Shown piece by piece: positions 25,368 to 37,696 of a DNA stretch of 64,000 bases; positions within the stretch are counted from its first letter, which is position 1; every line of letters starts with the position of its first letter. The stretch lies in the NCBI GenBank assembly GCA_963573385.1, contig CAUYLG010062992.1, positions 1 through 64,000 on the forward strand, written 5' to 3'. The position numbers and the translations under genes are program-made. A model generated the notes under the pieces. That model was not told where the DNA came from and did not search any database. It saw only the letters and a list, made by a program, of their open reading frames with translations. This DNA comes from Cacajao melanocephalus (Eukaryota > Chordata > Mammalia > Primates > Pitheciidae).

Positions 25368-25829
25368 AGAGGCTGGCCACCGTGGCTCATGCCATAATCC
25401 CAGCACTTTGGGAGGCCAAGGTGGATGGATCACTTCTTGGTCTTCTTGGCTTCACACTAAGGAGCTGGAAATGGTTTTCGCCATTTTGGGTGTCCCTGCC
25501 CCAGTTGACTGCAGAGATAAAAGTCTATACTGGTGGCTCCTGAACAAATGAACACAGAGACGGGCACCTCCCCTGCCCCAGGCCCCTCCATCTGTGTTTC
25601 TGTTCACCTGTCAGGAATTCAAGACCAGCCTAACCAATATGGTGAAACTCTGTCTTTACTAAAAATACAAAAATTAGCTGGGCATGGTGGCGGCCTCCTG
25701 GGTGATAGGCGAGGAGGCTGAGGGAGGAGAATTGCTTGAACCTGGAAGGGGGAGGTTGCAGTGCGCCTAGATCACACCACTGCACTGCAGCCTGGACGAC
25801 AGAGCGAGATTCCATCTCAAAAAAAAAAA
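25368..25829 (+). mobile_element. Alu SINE split by an inverted local copy
   Basis: The Alu runs from 'ggctggccaccgtggctcat' to 'ggatcactt' (25435) and resumes at 'aggaattcaagaccag' (about 25613) to its A tail at 25829. The 175 bases between are not Alu. Only about 3-5 Alu bases are lost at the junction. Confidence 0.93.
25438..25612 (-). repeat. inverted copy of 24776-24951 inside an Alu
   Basis: Starts 'tggtcttcttggcttcac' and ends 'gtttctgttcacctgtc', the reverse complement of the region next to the preceding exon. Junction overlap with the Alu is only a few bases, such as 'gtc'. Confidence 0.92.
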
Positions 25830-26039
25830 GGTAGAAAGAAATTATTTAGACAGTTAATGAGGGTATGGGAGTCCTCGGTAAGATTTTCCTTTAAATAAAA
25901 AGCAGCCCCAATCATTTTCTTTTCCAACAAACAGCAACCTGTGAAAGTGAGCTGCAGACGTAGAAAGATTTGGAATGATTTACATAGATGTATATATTTA
26001 AAAAAAGGCAAGCTAGAAGCTTGCATGGGTGAATGCCTG

Positions 26040-26450
26040 CAGCTGTGCTAATAGGAAAGAGGCCACCTGGGGACTAGGGATGTTCAAAATGGTGGCTCCA
26101 TCATCTCTTTTCTTTGTACAGTAAGGAGCAGGCAACAGGGAGCCAGCCAGGCAAAGCCACCATTTGCATAACAGAAGATTAGGATGGAGCAGCCAGCTTC
26201 CTTACTCTCATGTAAACATCACACCTGGTCCAAACAATCTCTGGGCCCTATGTAAATCAGACAGCACCTCCTCAAGTTAGTCTATAAAATATGATGCACT
26301 TCGCTGTGGGCAGGAAGCTCTTGGGGCGGGGCGGGATAGATTCTCCTTTCTCTTTCTTTTGCCTGTTAAACCTCTGCTCCTAAACCCTCTTATGTGTCCG
26401 AGTATCCGATTTCCTTGGCATATTTACCCCAGACAACAACCAGCTTCACC
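26040..26450 (+). mobile_element. candidate solo LTR (ERV class I)
   Basis: Features of an LTR in order: a TATA-like 'tataaaata' at about 26284, a G-rich block, 'ctttcttttgcctgttaaac' with a degenerate poly-A signal, then a 'cttatgtgtccgagtatcc' R/U5-like end. No internal viral sequence is attached. The boundaries and family are uncertain. Confidence 0.55.
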
Positions 26451-26551
26451 AGTACAGGGATGCCCCTCTTCCTCCAGCAGTGCTGTCAGGCTGTCACTAT
26501 CCCACCTGAGCCAGAGCCGTGAGGACAATATTGCTTGTGAAATATGGGACA

Positions 26552-26862
26552 GGGGCTGGGCATGGTGGCTCACGCCTGTAATCCCAGCACTCTGCGAGGC
26601 CAAGGCGGGCAGATCACTTGAGGTCAGGAGTTTACGACCAGGCTGGCCAACACGATGAAACCCTGTCTCTACTAAAAATACAAAAATTAGCTGAGCATGG
26701 TGGTGGGTGCCTGTAATCCCAGCTGCACGAGAGGCTAAGGTGCAAGAATCACTTGAATGCAAGAGGCAGAGGTTGCAGTGAGCCTAGATGGTGACACTGC
26801 ACTCCAACCTGGGCAATAGAGTGAGACTCCGTCCCAAAAAACAAATAACAACAACAAAAAAG
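26552..26862 (+). mobile_element. Alu SINE
   Basis: Dimeric Alu with a CAA-rich tail. Confidence 0.95.
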
Positions 26863-28179
26863 AAATATGGGATAATACAGAAAACATCCAGGAGAATGGA
26901 TACATACCCCCACCCCTGCCCCAATCACTCTCCACCCCCTACCCCATGTTTCTTTTTCAAAGCGCCTTGTTTTTAGATGGTAACATTGAATCTCATTTTG
27001 AAATTCAACTCAACTGGACCTGGAGGGGCCTGGCTGGGGTTGCCTCTGGGACTTCCCCAGGGAGGCTCCAACAGGCTAAGGTCCAAGCTTGAAAGCGGGT
27101 GAGATCTGTGTCTAATCCAGAATTCTCTCTGATTCCAGCAGAAGACCTCTCCATTCAACAGAACTGTCCCTGAAACACGCAAGGCTCTTCTGCTTTCCCC
27201 CTGCTGTTGCTAGTGCCAGGCCTACCCCAGGCATGAGATATTTTACAGTCAACAATTTTACATTCTAGGATTTTAGCAGAGCTCCTTCCATTAGGGTGAA
27301 AACAACATGCTTAGGGGCGCTTGGAATCCTGGGTGTGCAATCTTCTCCAAGAGATGGCATGCATGACCTTATTTTTATTTTCTATCTTGATGGAAATGTA
27401 TGATTTTTATGTATAGTGTCAGAGAACAAATAGAGCTGTGAAAGGATTCATTATTTATGTGCCAGACTTTATGCACTTCTGGCAGCTCTGAGGCAGGAAT
27501 GACACAGGGTGGCCACAGGAGAACAGAAAATTCCAGGGCAGTTACACATGACTAGCGAAAGGAATTCAAATAGCTGCACAAGCTATTATTTTCAGAGCCG
27601 GTAAGACCCTGGAAAGAACAGGGTGTGGGCCAAGCAGGCTAAGACCAACTGGACCCAACATGGTGCTGGATTTTACCTAGGGTGTGGTGACTCATTTCTC
27701 ATTATAAGCTCATTAACATACTAGGTCACACACCCACCAGTGCCACCACAGTTCCAGGAATAACTATATTTGGTGTAAAAATGGGTAGCACTGCAGTTCT
27801 CAGAAAGCTCCACCTTTTTCCAGGAATCCACATGAATATTCTATCCCTTGGTTAAAGAAACTCATGAAGGCAGAAGAAGCTCCAAACTCCATTGCGCCCA
27901 CACTCCCCTAACTTAAGTGTGTACTTTTCACCCTGCAGTAAATCTCCATACTTTAACTATTTTCTGATTTATCCTTGAATTCCTTCTCATGATGGTGTTA
28001 AGAGCTTGCACACTGGCTGGGGTCGAGTTCCCACCAGCGTCTGGGGACTTCCCTAGCCTGCCAGTATCAGTTCAATCATCTGTCTGTTAGCTCCATTTCT
28101 TGCCCTACTGGAAATTCCTGGGTGGCAGACAGGACTCCTACCGCTGGGCCCCCTATCTGTACTCTCTGGTACTCAGCAC

Positions 28180-28330
28180 AGAGGAAGCATCATGGAAGAG
28201 CAACACAGTCTTAGGGAGACAGACTGGATACAACTCCCAATCTGCATCTTACCAGCTGGGTAGGTGACTTCACCTCACTAAGCCTCACATTTTTCGTCTT
28301 GGAAATGGAGATGATATTATTCCAATATTA
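28180..28330 (+). mobile_element. MIR SINE
   Basis: 'catcttaccagctgggtagg', 'tgacttcacctcactaagcc' and 'ggaaatggagatgatatta', the MIR core order. Confidence 0.75.
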
Positions 28331-28379
28331 CTACTATTAAAGTTAAAAATGAATTAATAATGGAGTTAATTGTTAATTA

Positions 28380-28665
28380 TTGAGCTTGCTGTCCAATAGC
28401 CACATGAGTATTTTTAAATTTTTAGCAGGCGTGTTATAAACCAAACAGGTGAAATGTATTTTATAATGTTTTATTTAACCCAATGTATTGAAAAATCTTT
28501 TTTCAGCAAATAATCAACATGAATATATTAGCAAGATTTTTTTTTTTTTGGCTAAGTTTACAAACCCAGTGTAAACTTTATAGCACTTCTCAAAATGAAC
28601 TAGCTACAATTCCAGTGCTCATTATCCACATGTGGCTGGTGGCTATCACATTTGGATAGTGAAGA
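28380..28665 (+). mobile_element. DNA transposon of the 'tgtccaatagccacatg' type
   Basis: Begins 'ctgtccaatagccacatgag' and ends 'cacatgtggctggtggctat', complementary ends with an A/T-rich core. The same family is found at 56865-57435. The name is left open. Confidence 0.6.
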
Positions 28666-28709
28666 CTTACCCCATAGGAGTGTTGAGGAAATTAAAGCAA
28701 GAAAATGTA

Positions 28710-29001
28710 CTTTTTTTTTGAGATGGAGTCTCGCCCTGTCGCCCAGGCTGGAATGCAATGGTGCAATCTCAGCTCACTGCAACCTTCCACCTTCCAGGTT
28801 CAAGCGATTCTCCTGCCTCAGCCTCCTGCGTAGCTGGGATTACAGGCATGCACCACCACACCCTGCTAATTTTTTGCATCTTTAGTAGAGACAGGGTTTC
28901 ACTATGTTGACCAATCTGGTCTCGAACTCTTGACCTCGTGATCCACCTGCCTCAGCCTCCCAGAGTGCTGGGATTATAGGCGTGAGCCACCGCTCCTGGC
29001 C
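28710..29001 (-). mobile_element. Alu SINE
   Basis: Minus-strand dimeric Alu with a short T run. Confidence 0.95.
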
Positions 29002-29069
29002 CAAAAATGTGCTTCTTTTAGTACCAGTAATAGAATTATCTGTGATTGTGGTAATCCTACTGCTACTAC

Positions 29070-29250
29070 TAACAATCAACATTTACTGGACGCCTGTTAC
29101 AGGGAAGGCATGGCACTAGCATTTTACATACGTTAGTCCTCATACAACCCTATGAGACAGGTAATTATGTTATCTTTACACACCCTGAGGCCCCGGGTGG
29201 TTAAGGTCACCTGGCCAGTAGGTGGCAGAGTCAGAGTTCAAACCCCAAAG
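29070..29250 (-). mobile_element. MIR SINE
   Basis: Reverse MIR: 'acaaccctatgagacaggta', 'taaggtcacctggccagtag', 'gtggcagagtcagagttc'. Confidence 0.78.
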
Positions 29251-29394
29251 ACAACTTCTATGCTGAACTGTCCTTCATCCTCTTAATCCATCAAGACTTC
29301 TCTTACTTAGACGTGAAGGCCTATTTGTAAATCAAGAAGAGTATTATACCTCCAAACTCCTTCCCAGGCTTGCCCAACTCGGTTGAACTTTTTG

Positions 29395-29490
29395 GGGACA
29401 GGACAATGAGCCTCATTTGTCTGTGCCTCTTACGCCCACAATCAGCCCTGATCCAAAGTAGGTGCTCAGTCAATATATGTTTGTTGCCTT
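29395..29490 (+). mobile_element. L2 LINE 3' end
   Basis: 'gtaggtgctcagtcaatata' then 'tgtttgttg', the end of L2. Confidence 0.55.
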
Positions 29491-30264
29491 GAAATGTCTA
29501 TGGCATTTCAGAGTCTCTCTGGTACCTGACATATAGGAGGTGCTGATCAAATAGATATTAAGAGACTTGTTTCAAAAGTACAATCGCCCCCAAGGAGCTT
29601 GGCCCAATGCCCAGACCCATGGCAAAGCTCTAAGAGGACAGTGCATGTTCACTACTCACAGTTCTCTTTCAAAGAACATTGGCAGAGTAATTAATTCAGA
29701 AGGCCCACCTGTGCCTTGATCTAGCCTATTGCGTTATCAGTGACCCTACATAATTCCAGAATGTGCACACTCTGTCTCGGGAGGTAATGATCCTTCCAGA
29801 GCCAAATATCAAGCTGTCCTCTGTTCTCCTGGCACAGAGTAGAGGGTAGACTGAGCTAGAGTAGGTGACAACTAGCAGGGACCTCTTCCCCTTCAAAGCC
29901 TCATGCTTACCTGCCATAGTGTTTTTCCAGAGAAACCTGTGGCTTAATGCTTCTTGAAATCTGATGCCTACACTAGAAAGGTCAAATCTGTTAGTCATTC
30001 ATGGCTTGGTGAGAACTTACTGACTAGCTTACTCTTCACTTCAATATAAATGATGTCAGCTGTTTTGATTGGGGCAGGAGGCAGATAATTGGAGTCCAGA
30101 ATCCTTCTCTGTGCTTGGAGGGAAGGGAAAGGAAAAGTGGGTGAAGGGAAGGAGAGAAGATTCCAGGGTAGGAAAAGATACCACGTCACATCCCCCCAGT
30201 TTACAACCACTGCCACTTAAAGATTTTTATATGTACATCTCCAGACTGTTTTTTTTTTTTCTTG

Positions 30265-30375
30265 CTCTCTCCAGCTAGATTTTAAGCCATTCAAAGCTGG
30301 AAACAAGTCCTGTCTTCCTACAAAAGTGACCAGAGTAGGATACACTCTTAACAGATGCTCAACAAAATTTTAATG
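30265..30375 (+). mobile_element. L2 LINE 3' end
   Basis: 'agattttaagccattcaaag' followed by 'cagatgctcaacaaaatttt', a diverged L2 tail. Confidence 0.5.
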
Positions 30376-31239
30376 AAATAATAACAGTGGTGGTCCAGGG
30401 TTGCCCATGGAGACCCAATCACAGAGACGCTTCTGTTTATTGACCTTGCTTGATAACAACCTGCTGGCTTCCTGCTAAAGCCTAGAAAATCAAAGTCTCA
30501 CAGAGCTGTAGGACTCAGCTCCCTAGAAACAAAAAGCAATAAAATCCTTATTGAAGGAAAGTCCTTAGACTTCAACTGGGCCAACCTCATTCATTCCACC
30601 TATGTGGAGGTCGAGGTCTAGAGAGGGGAAGTGACCTGGCAAAGTCACTCAATAAGTCAATGGGCCATTACTCCAGGAGGGCAGAGCTTGGGTTTCATCA
30701 TTTTTGCTCTCTCAACACCCAGGCGAGTCTTCCCCAAAGGAGTCTGTCAGTTGATTGATGGTTGGGCTATTGACTAGCAGTGGACCACCATCCTTCACTG
30801 TGCTGCCCAGGACTGAGGGGTTTCTTCACCCAACTGACACCTGGGTCATTGGCTTTGTCCCTTCTGATGGTAAAAGTATAGACAGCAAGCTTAAGAAAGA
30901 ACAGCTGGATTTAGTGCAGGTGGGAGAGAGCAGCTTCAGGATGCTGGTCCATACTGACATGGCTAGCCCCACAGCTAATCTCCTCCCATGCCTTCCCACT
31001 CCAACCCTCATCACCACCTGCATGCCTAGGGCATGGCCCTTCAAGACAGTGTCATCTTGGGCTTTTGATCCAGCTGCCACCTCTCAGCATTTCCATTGCC
31101 TTCCTGGCAACAGGCAGGAATTGGTCTCTCTTTAACTCCCTCTGAATGACCCCTCCCCAGCCCCTAATGGGCTTCTAGATGTGAGACTGACTTTTCCCTG
31201 TGGCAAAACACAAAAGCAAGCTCTAGGGCTTCCCACTGA

Positions 31240-31490
31240 GAGGCAGTATGGAACAGTGGTTAAGGGTGTAGGACTTGAAAATGGCTGGGTTTGAATCCTA
31301 ACTTCACTATTTCATAGCTATGAGACTTCAGGAAGATCATGTGAACTTTCTGTGCTTTGTGTTTTTTAATCTGTAAAATAGAAATAACAATAGATCTATC
31401 CTATATTTTTGTGAGAATTCAATAAATTAATATCTACACAATACTGGAAAGTGCCTGGCCCAAAGTAGGCACTATATATATTTTAGCTGT
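31240..31490 (+). mobile_element. MIR SINE (near full length)
   Basis: Runs from 'gaacagtggttaagggtgta' through 'gggtttgaatcctaac' to 'gcctggcccaaagtaggcac', the whole MIR layout. Confidence 0.88.
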
Positions 31491-32018
31491 TACTATTATC
31501 TCCTTCTTTTTTGTAGCCACCATGGCACCCTGTGCCAAAGCAAAGATTCTACCTCCTCAGATCAGCATCTCTGGCCTACCTTTTAGGTCAGCAGCTTTGT
31601 GGTTAATGTGGCCTCCCCATTTCCTAGGGAAAGCTATCAGGAGCTAGAGAGCAGGAAAGAATATCAGGAATCATCTTCCCCAGTCCAATTTACAATCTAG
31701 TGATGAGATTCTCTTTGAGATAGAAAGTGCTACCCTACAATGTAAATACTCTGCTCTTTTCCGATTGGGTAAGCTTAGCATCCATTCCAACTTCAGCATA
31801 AAATACTTTCCTCTCTATATATTTATTTGCAATCAGGGAAAAAGAAAAGAAAGGAAAATCGAATAGAAGTGATAGATTTTAGAGCTGGAATCACTTTGAA
31901 GAGGAGATCTGAAGAGGGCCAACATCTTCAAGAAAAATTGCAGTTTAATTTAATTACAGATAGAGCAACTCAAAAACACTGTCATATTTATTTTTTGATA
32001 AGTTTATGTTATACTTAC

Positions 32019-32090
32019 ACTGACTATGTCATATGCAAATGACAGTTTGAATATCCAATCCATTTCATAATCCAAGTTTCTCAAAACATC
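32019..32090 (-). pseudogene. GUCY2GP: GUCY2GP kinase-homology exon (24 codons)
   Basis: Acceptor aactgtttttcag, donor GTAAGT. It encodes DVLRNLDYEMDWIFKLSFAY then DIVS, open, phase 0 on both sides. In receptor cyclases the same segment reads D-I/V-L-x-N-x-x-x-x-L/M-D-W-x-F-x-x-S. Confidence 0.95.
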
Positions 32091-32606
32091 CTGAAAAACA
32101 GTTAATCAGAAGATTCCTAGTGACTCAACCTGAAGCACAGTGAGCTTTAACAATTGAACAGATCTGACTCTAATATAGCTTGTATTTTTGGCCAGTGCTA
32201 ATACAATGTGAGGCAGGAGACATTAAACCTAATAATGGGAAATATTCCGAGGATATATCATAGCCTGACTCAATATTGAGAATTCATGCAGTCTTGAGTT
32301 TTGCAAACACTTCCTTGTTCCTGACATAAAGCTGTCATTACATTCCATAGTAGGATGGGCCCGGAACACAGTTCAAGAGTAGCCATGACATCTTAAGAGA
32401 AGAAACCAAGCTCAGTTTCCCCCCAAAACAAAATAAACCAGACACTTGGCTAATTTGATTCCCAGAAGGTAGCCTGACAAGGTAATTTAGGTCCTGCAAT
32501 TAGACCAGAGAGGAACTGCCCTTGGATGAATACCAGAGGGCACAGAGAAACTTCCTTATTATCTATCACTAATCAAACCTAAGGTGCATTTTACCGTTTT
32601 GCTTAC

Positions 32607-32711
32607 CTTAAGAATTCCTTTTTTGCAATACCGGGTGACAATGCAGATGTTAGGTGGTTTGGTGCAAATACCAAAGAAGAGAACAATGTTCTCATGCCTT
32701 AATTCACACAT
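32607..32711 (-). pseudogene. GUCY2GP: GUCY2GP kinase-homology exon (MCELRHENIV)
   Basis: Acceptor atttccag, donor GTAAGC. It encodes MCELRHENIVLFFGICTKPP and NICIVTRYCKKGILK, 35 codons, open, phase 0 on both sides. L-R/K-H-x-N-I/L-V-x-F-x-G is the alpha-C/beta-4 region of the pseudokinase. Y-C-K-K-G is the hinge and is diagnostic of GC-G and GC-C type cyclases. Confidence 0.97.
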
Positions 32712-32744
32712 CTGGAAATAATCATGGTTACAATAGCTCATATA

Positions 32745-32915
32745 TAGAGCATGTCTCTATGCCCAGGACCATGCTATGTGCTTTGCATATTTTCAGTCAA
32801 TTCCTACAAAGACCTTGTGAAATAAGAATTACTAGATATCATTTTACAGATGAGGGAACTGGTGCTGAAAGGGAAGGTAAAGTAACTTGAAGATCATGCC
32901 TATAAGTGGTGGAGC
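32745..32915 (-). mobile_element. MIR SINE
   Basis: Reverse MIR: 'gctatgtgctttgcatattt', 'ttttacagatgagggaactg', 'aagtggtggagctgggg'. Confidence 0.72.
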
Positions 32916-32918
32916 TGG

Positions 32919-33230
<312 letters not shown>

Positions 33231-33734
33231 GTGGCAGACCTGGGAGGTAAACCCAGGAAGTCTGCCTCCAGCAAATAAATCAGAGGAATGATCAATGTCT
33301 AACCTCAGCCACGGGGATTAACTCAATCACGTCACAGTAAATGGACTCAGCCCTGCTGCCCTGCTTACAGCTGTCAGTACCAGTATGGGGCCCACAGCAG
33401 GTCACAGAGAAGGAGCAGGAAGTCAGATTCATGAACCTGACTCCCTCCAAGGACCAGGTTCAAGGTTGGTAGGTAGGCAAGTAGCCATCACAGACACAGA
33501 GGATGAAGGGCCAGAATCAAGGCCAGGAAGAATGAAGGGGTAAAAAACAGAGGTAGGAGAGGGAGAGGCCAGTGGTCTGAGATTCAAAGCCTGGGCTGTC
33601 AAGTGGGGGAGAGGTAGGTCACATTAAGGGAAGCAACCTCCCGTCTCTGCTCCTTTGGGACCAGGAAGCTGGCAGAGGATGGGCAAAGAGCAGCACAGCT
33701 TTGTCTCTCCACCAACCCTGGGCAGGGGCCTCAC

Positions 33735-33818
33735 CAGCTATATATCCTGTAGCACAGTTGGCTTGCTAACCCTGGCTTCTGCTTGGTCACCAATGTCGCG
33801 GATGACCATGTAGTTTCC
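33735..33818 (-). pseudogene. GUCY2GP: GUCY2GP kinase-homology exon with TAG
   Basis: Acceptor ctcccattccag, donor GTGAGG. It encodes GNYMVIRDIGDQAEARVSKP then TVLQDI*L, 28 codons, phase 0 on both sides. It supplies the N-lobe strands after G-L-Y-Q in the preceding exon. The TAG (33740-33738) is the second-last codon, just before M-C-E-L-R-H-E-N. Related proteins have glutamine or tryptophan there, as far as I recall. Confidence 0.93.
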
Positions 33819-33984
33819 CTGGAATGGGAGAAAAAGTAGAATGTTCCTAACTCAGAATGAACTGGGAAAAGCTCCACTTAGGGCTAGAGAGGGGAGCAAG
33901 AAGACTGCGAAGAAATCCACCAAGGAGCCGATCAGCAAGCCCCTCACTATCCAAATCAACCCCTTTGGTGGCTCTGTGCATGGC

Positions 33985-34165
33985 CAGGCACTGAGCTAGC
34001 TGCTCAACATGTAAGATGTCCTTTAACTGGCATCACAGCCCTGCGAGGTCAGTATGATTAGACCATTTCCAGATGAGATTGTTGAAGTTATGTAACTTGC
34101 CCAAGTTGTACATTTGTAGGTAGTACAGCTGGAGCTTGAAAATTTGACTCTAAGACTGTATGCTT
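33985..34165 (-). mobile_element. MIR SINE
   Basis: Reverse MIR: 'ggccaggcactgagctagc', 'gccctgcgaggtcagtatg', 'ttatgtaacttgcccaagtt'. Confidence 0.72.
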
Positions 34166-34219
34166 TCTATTATACAATAATGTCCCGTTACCATTCGGAG
34201 GAAATCGTGAGTTAAGTGT

Positions 34220-34490
34220 TAAGTGTAGGTTTGGAGTCAGCTGCCTTATTCGAAGCCCAGTGCTACCACTTACTACCTGAACAAGCTTGAGTTGTTTTTA
34301 ACTTCTCCAATCCTTTATTTTCTCATCTGTAAATGGGATTAAAAATGACACCAAACCTAAAATAAAAGTTTTTTTTTTTTAACCCACCAATCTCATAAGG
34401 TTTTCCTGAGCATTAAATCAGCTAAAATACTGACCACTGGTAACTCAAGGTCTGGCACATATTAAATTTTCAGTAAATGGCATATTTTAT
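34220..34490 (+). mobile_element. MIR SINE
   Basis: 'tgctaccacttactacctga', 'ttttctcatctgtaaatggg' and 'aaggtctggcacatattaaa' in MIR order. Confidence 0.72.
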
Positions 34491-35714
34491 TTGTATTGCT
34501 ACGGTATCTGCTTTTAGAGAGTCACTTATTCACCACAAAAACATATCATAATGTGGTAAGAGCTGGAAAGAAGAAGGCATAGAATCTGGACACAAAAGAA
34601 GTAAATATAAACCCAAGATCTTTCACGTTTAGTATGAGGGCAATTGCAAAGGACTCAGGGCTGTGATGGGAGTGCCGTGGAGGAAGGAATGCCTGTCGGA
34701 TGAAGAAAAGGATTCTTGGAAGAGGTGATGTTTAAGCTGAACCAAGAAGGATAAGAAGGTTTCACATGGGTTGGGTGGAAGGGGTGACATTGTCAGAGGG
34801 TGAAATACACGTGGCAAAATCGGCAAAACCAATTGAGTGAGCACAGGATTTAAGCTAGGGGAAAAAATGATTAGAAAAATAAGTAGGGACTAGGGAGTCA
34901 AGAGATTTGAGTCCCTTGTTAAAGAGTTTGGGCACTATCATGCAGGCAACAGAACTGGGAAATCCCTCGATGGTGTTTGACAGAGGGGAGAGGAGACATT
35001 TTCGGAGGTTCAATCAGACAGTGATATTCTATGTGTTGCTACTTCTTTCTTTAAGTGGCCAGTGACCACTATATAAGAGTTTTGTATGGATGGTGGTCTC
35101 TAAGGTATTTGGTCATATCCCGGGAAGTTTTTGTAGTTTGAAAACTCAAGTAAGCAAACATTTAAAAAATCAAGTTTTGCATAGCTAATGATTTTGCTCT
35201 GGTCTTTTCTAACCCCAATTTAGAGCAATGAACAATTCTTCCCTTGCTCAGGGCTTTCTGCCCTTATTCTCTGGGACCCCCATTTTAAAGAACAAATACA
35301 ATTTTCTACATACTTTTCCCCCAAGGGGACTTGAATTTGGGAAGGATTGCTAAGTATAGGCAGCAATCATGGTCTGGGTATGGGAGGGAGGGTGAGAGAG
35401 AACAAGCAGGAATTCCATTCCAGGCAGCAGCAGCCACTGTCTACATGGCAGAAGCACCAGCCCCCACGACTGATTCATTCAAGCCAAAGTAGCAAGGATG
35501 AAATCATCCCCACTCTAGGACTGCACTGCCCATTAAAGGAGCCACTAGCTACATGGGGCTATTTAAATTATGCTTAATTAAAATGAAATAAAATTTAAAA
35601 TTCAGTTGCCAGGCACAGTAACATTCAGTAGCCACAGGAAGCTGGTGGCCACCTTATTGGACGGTGCAGATTTGCAACATTTCCGTCATCACAGAAGGTT
35701 GTATTGGACAGAGC

Positions 35715-35870
35715 TAAGGCTAAACTAGAAGCCAGCCTGGGAATCACCTAGAAGATTCTTCAAAATGCAGGCTCTGGGGCTCCACACCAGACCTACTGAC
35801 CCAGAATCTGCATTTTAATAAGAGCCCCAGGTGATCTGTATGCACATTAACGTTTGGGAAGCACCAGTCT
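35715..35870 (+). mobile_element. hAT MER20-like fragment
   Basis: 'ctgggaatcacctagaagat', 'agacctactgacccagaatc', 'gagccccaggtgatctgta'. Confidence 0.5.
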
Positions 35871-36006
35871 GGAGTCACAAGACCACCCTGGCTTTTGCTT
35901 GGAGAATGTTATCCTATTCAGAATGCCTTGCCTGGCAGAAAGGATGCAGAGAACAGGACAGAGATACACACAAGACCTATGGGCAGCCACCTGGCCTCAG
36001 AAATAC

Positions 36007-36135
36007 CTGATAAAGCCCTACTGGGGCATAGAAGAGCTCTTCCCCCTGCTGGCTCTTGACAAAAGAGCTGAGGTCCGCGGAAATCATCACACTAGGTGAG
36101 TTACTGTTGTTGCCTCTTGACATCGATGTGCCTCG
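36007..36135 (-). pseudogene. GUCY2GP: GUCY2GP juxtamembrane / kinase-homology start exon
   Basis: Acceptor taaccattccag, donor GTATTT. It encodes RGTSMSRGNNSNSPSVMISA then DLSSFVKSQQGEELFYAPVG and LYQ, 43 codons, open, phase 0 on both sides. The serine-rich stretch matches the juxtamembrane region of GC-G. In other receptor cyclases the corresponding serines are regulatory phosphorylation sites; whether that applied here is inference. It runs directly into G-N-Y-M-V-I of the next exon. Confidence 0.93.
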
Positions 36136-36179
36136 CTGGAATGGTTATAAAACAGGAAATGATTTGGTCACTCTCAGTA

Positions 36180-36330
36180 GCAAGGCCAAGTACTGAAGGG
36201 AATGCATTCTATAGATGAGAAAGTTGAGTGCCGAGGTCAGACAGTTAATAATAAGAGAGTCAGGATTTTGACCCTGATCTTTCTGACCTGCTACATGCAT
36301 CACTCTAGGACGGCACCGCCCCATCATCCA
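36180..36330 (-). mobile_element. MIR SINE (diverged)
   Basis: Reverse MIR core: 'tatagatgagaaagttgag', 'gaggtcagacagttaataa', 'gagagtcaggattttga'. Confidence 0.5.
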
Positions 36331-36769
36331 TGCTCTGTGTGGCGTCTGTACCACCACAGAGGTATAGGTTAAGAGGGAAGGCTCTGAGGTCAGACTGCCC
36401 AGATTCAAGATCTGGCTGTGGCACTTAATTAGATATGTAGCCTGGGGTTAGAGTCATTTTCTTAAAGAATATCTAACTAGGTTGTCTCTCTGTTTAATAC
36501 TCTCAGTGCCTCTCAACACCTAGCGAGCACCTTCTAAACACAGGAATCCTGTTTTCAAGGAGAATCTTACCTGGAACCCTAATGTAGAAATGAGGTAGAT
36601 CAAAGCAGAGCTGCTTTGGTGGAAGAGGGAAGAGTAAGTTTCCGAAACCCCAGGGACATTTGGAGCCGAGTTACTAATGAATTCTAGTCACCTGCTCTTA
36701 GCATGTTGAAGCCTCCCTGACTTGGTACCAGCCAAGCTTCCCAGCCTGGAGCATCCCACATCTAATTAC

Positions 36770-36990
36770 ATCCTGTGTGACTTCACTCTTTTTCACCACT
36801 TGCAAACCTATACTTTTTCAAATGTCACCTCCTCTCCAAAGCCTTCCAGATGCTAAGAACTTCAGTCCCTCCATCTGCAGGGCTTTTGTCTCACCGTGGA
36901 GACACCTCTGACACTTGCCTCCCTCTGGAGGCATGTCATTTGAAGGATATCCCCATGCCTTGTATGATGCTTGGCCTGTAGTTGATGGTC
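36770..36990 (+). mobile_element. L2 LINE 3' end
   Basis: 'tcaaatgtcacctcctctcc' followed by 'aaagccttccagat' and a late 'gatggtcaggtgcttgtc', typical of L2. Confidence 0.65.
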
Positions 36991-37076
36991 AGGTGCTTGT
37001 CAAGCAAATGGACACTATTGTATTAGTCATCAATTGATTAAATGGGTTAATGTGGTTTTGAAAATAACTAAATCTG

Positions 37077-37374
<298 letters not shown>

Positions 37375-37696
37375 ATCCTCCCAAGGAGACAACTTTAATA
37401 TCTGAACAGCATCAACAGTTTTTACCCACAGAGTAATAGAGCAAAGAGAACTTTAGGGACTGTCAATCATTTGTGAGTATTTAGAAACTGAGTCTTGGGG
37501 AGGTAAAATGTCATTCTCAGATTCAGCAAGCAAGTGGGAGGCCTAGAACCAGAACTCAGGCCTGGAGACTCTTCATGAAGTGCTCACTTTATAAATTAGT
37601 CAGCTTTTTGCTCTTAGAAGCTTCTAGATGAGGTCCCTTCCACAAATCTCCAGCAGTAACCAGGAGAAAGGATGTCTGGGTTATACGTGGCCTCAC

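Larger units (their letters stand above)
24703..32018 (-). other. GUCY2GP: largest GUCY2GP intron (7.3 kb)
   Basis: Contains the inverted-duplication source (24776-24951) and its copy inside an Alu, a candidate solo LTR (26040-26450), Alus at 26552 and 28710, an hAT-like element (28380-28665), and MIR and L2 pieces from 28 to 31.5 kb. Segments 26900-28180 and 30400-31240 are single-copy with nothing recognised. The frame is continuous from the exon at 32019 to that at 24702, so no exon is expected between them. Confidence 0.7.
33819..36006 (-). other. GUCY2GP: intron with MIRs and an hAT fragment
   Basis: MIR copies at 33985-34165 (minus) and 34220-34490 (plus), and a MER20-like fragment at 35715-35870. 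The segments 34500-35700 are single-copy with nothing recognised apart from short A/T-rich tracts. Confidence 0.6.

Noticed and set aside
29995..30216. Possible extra kinase-region exon (ORF with 'ADIIYIEVK')
   Set aside because: The frame is already continuous between 32019 and 24702, and no family motif is present.
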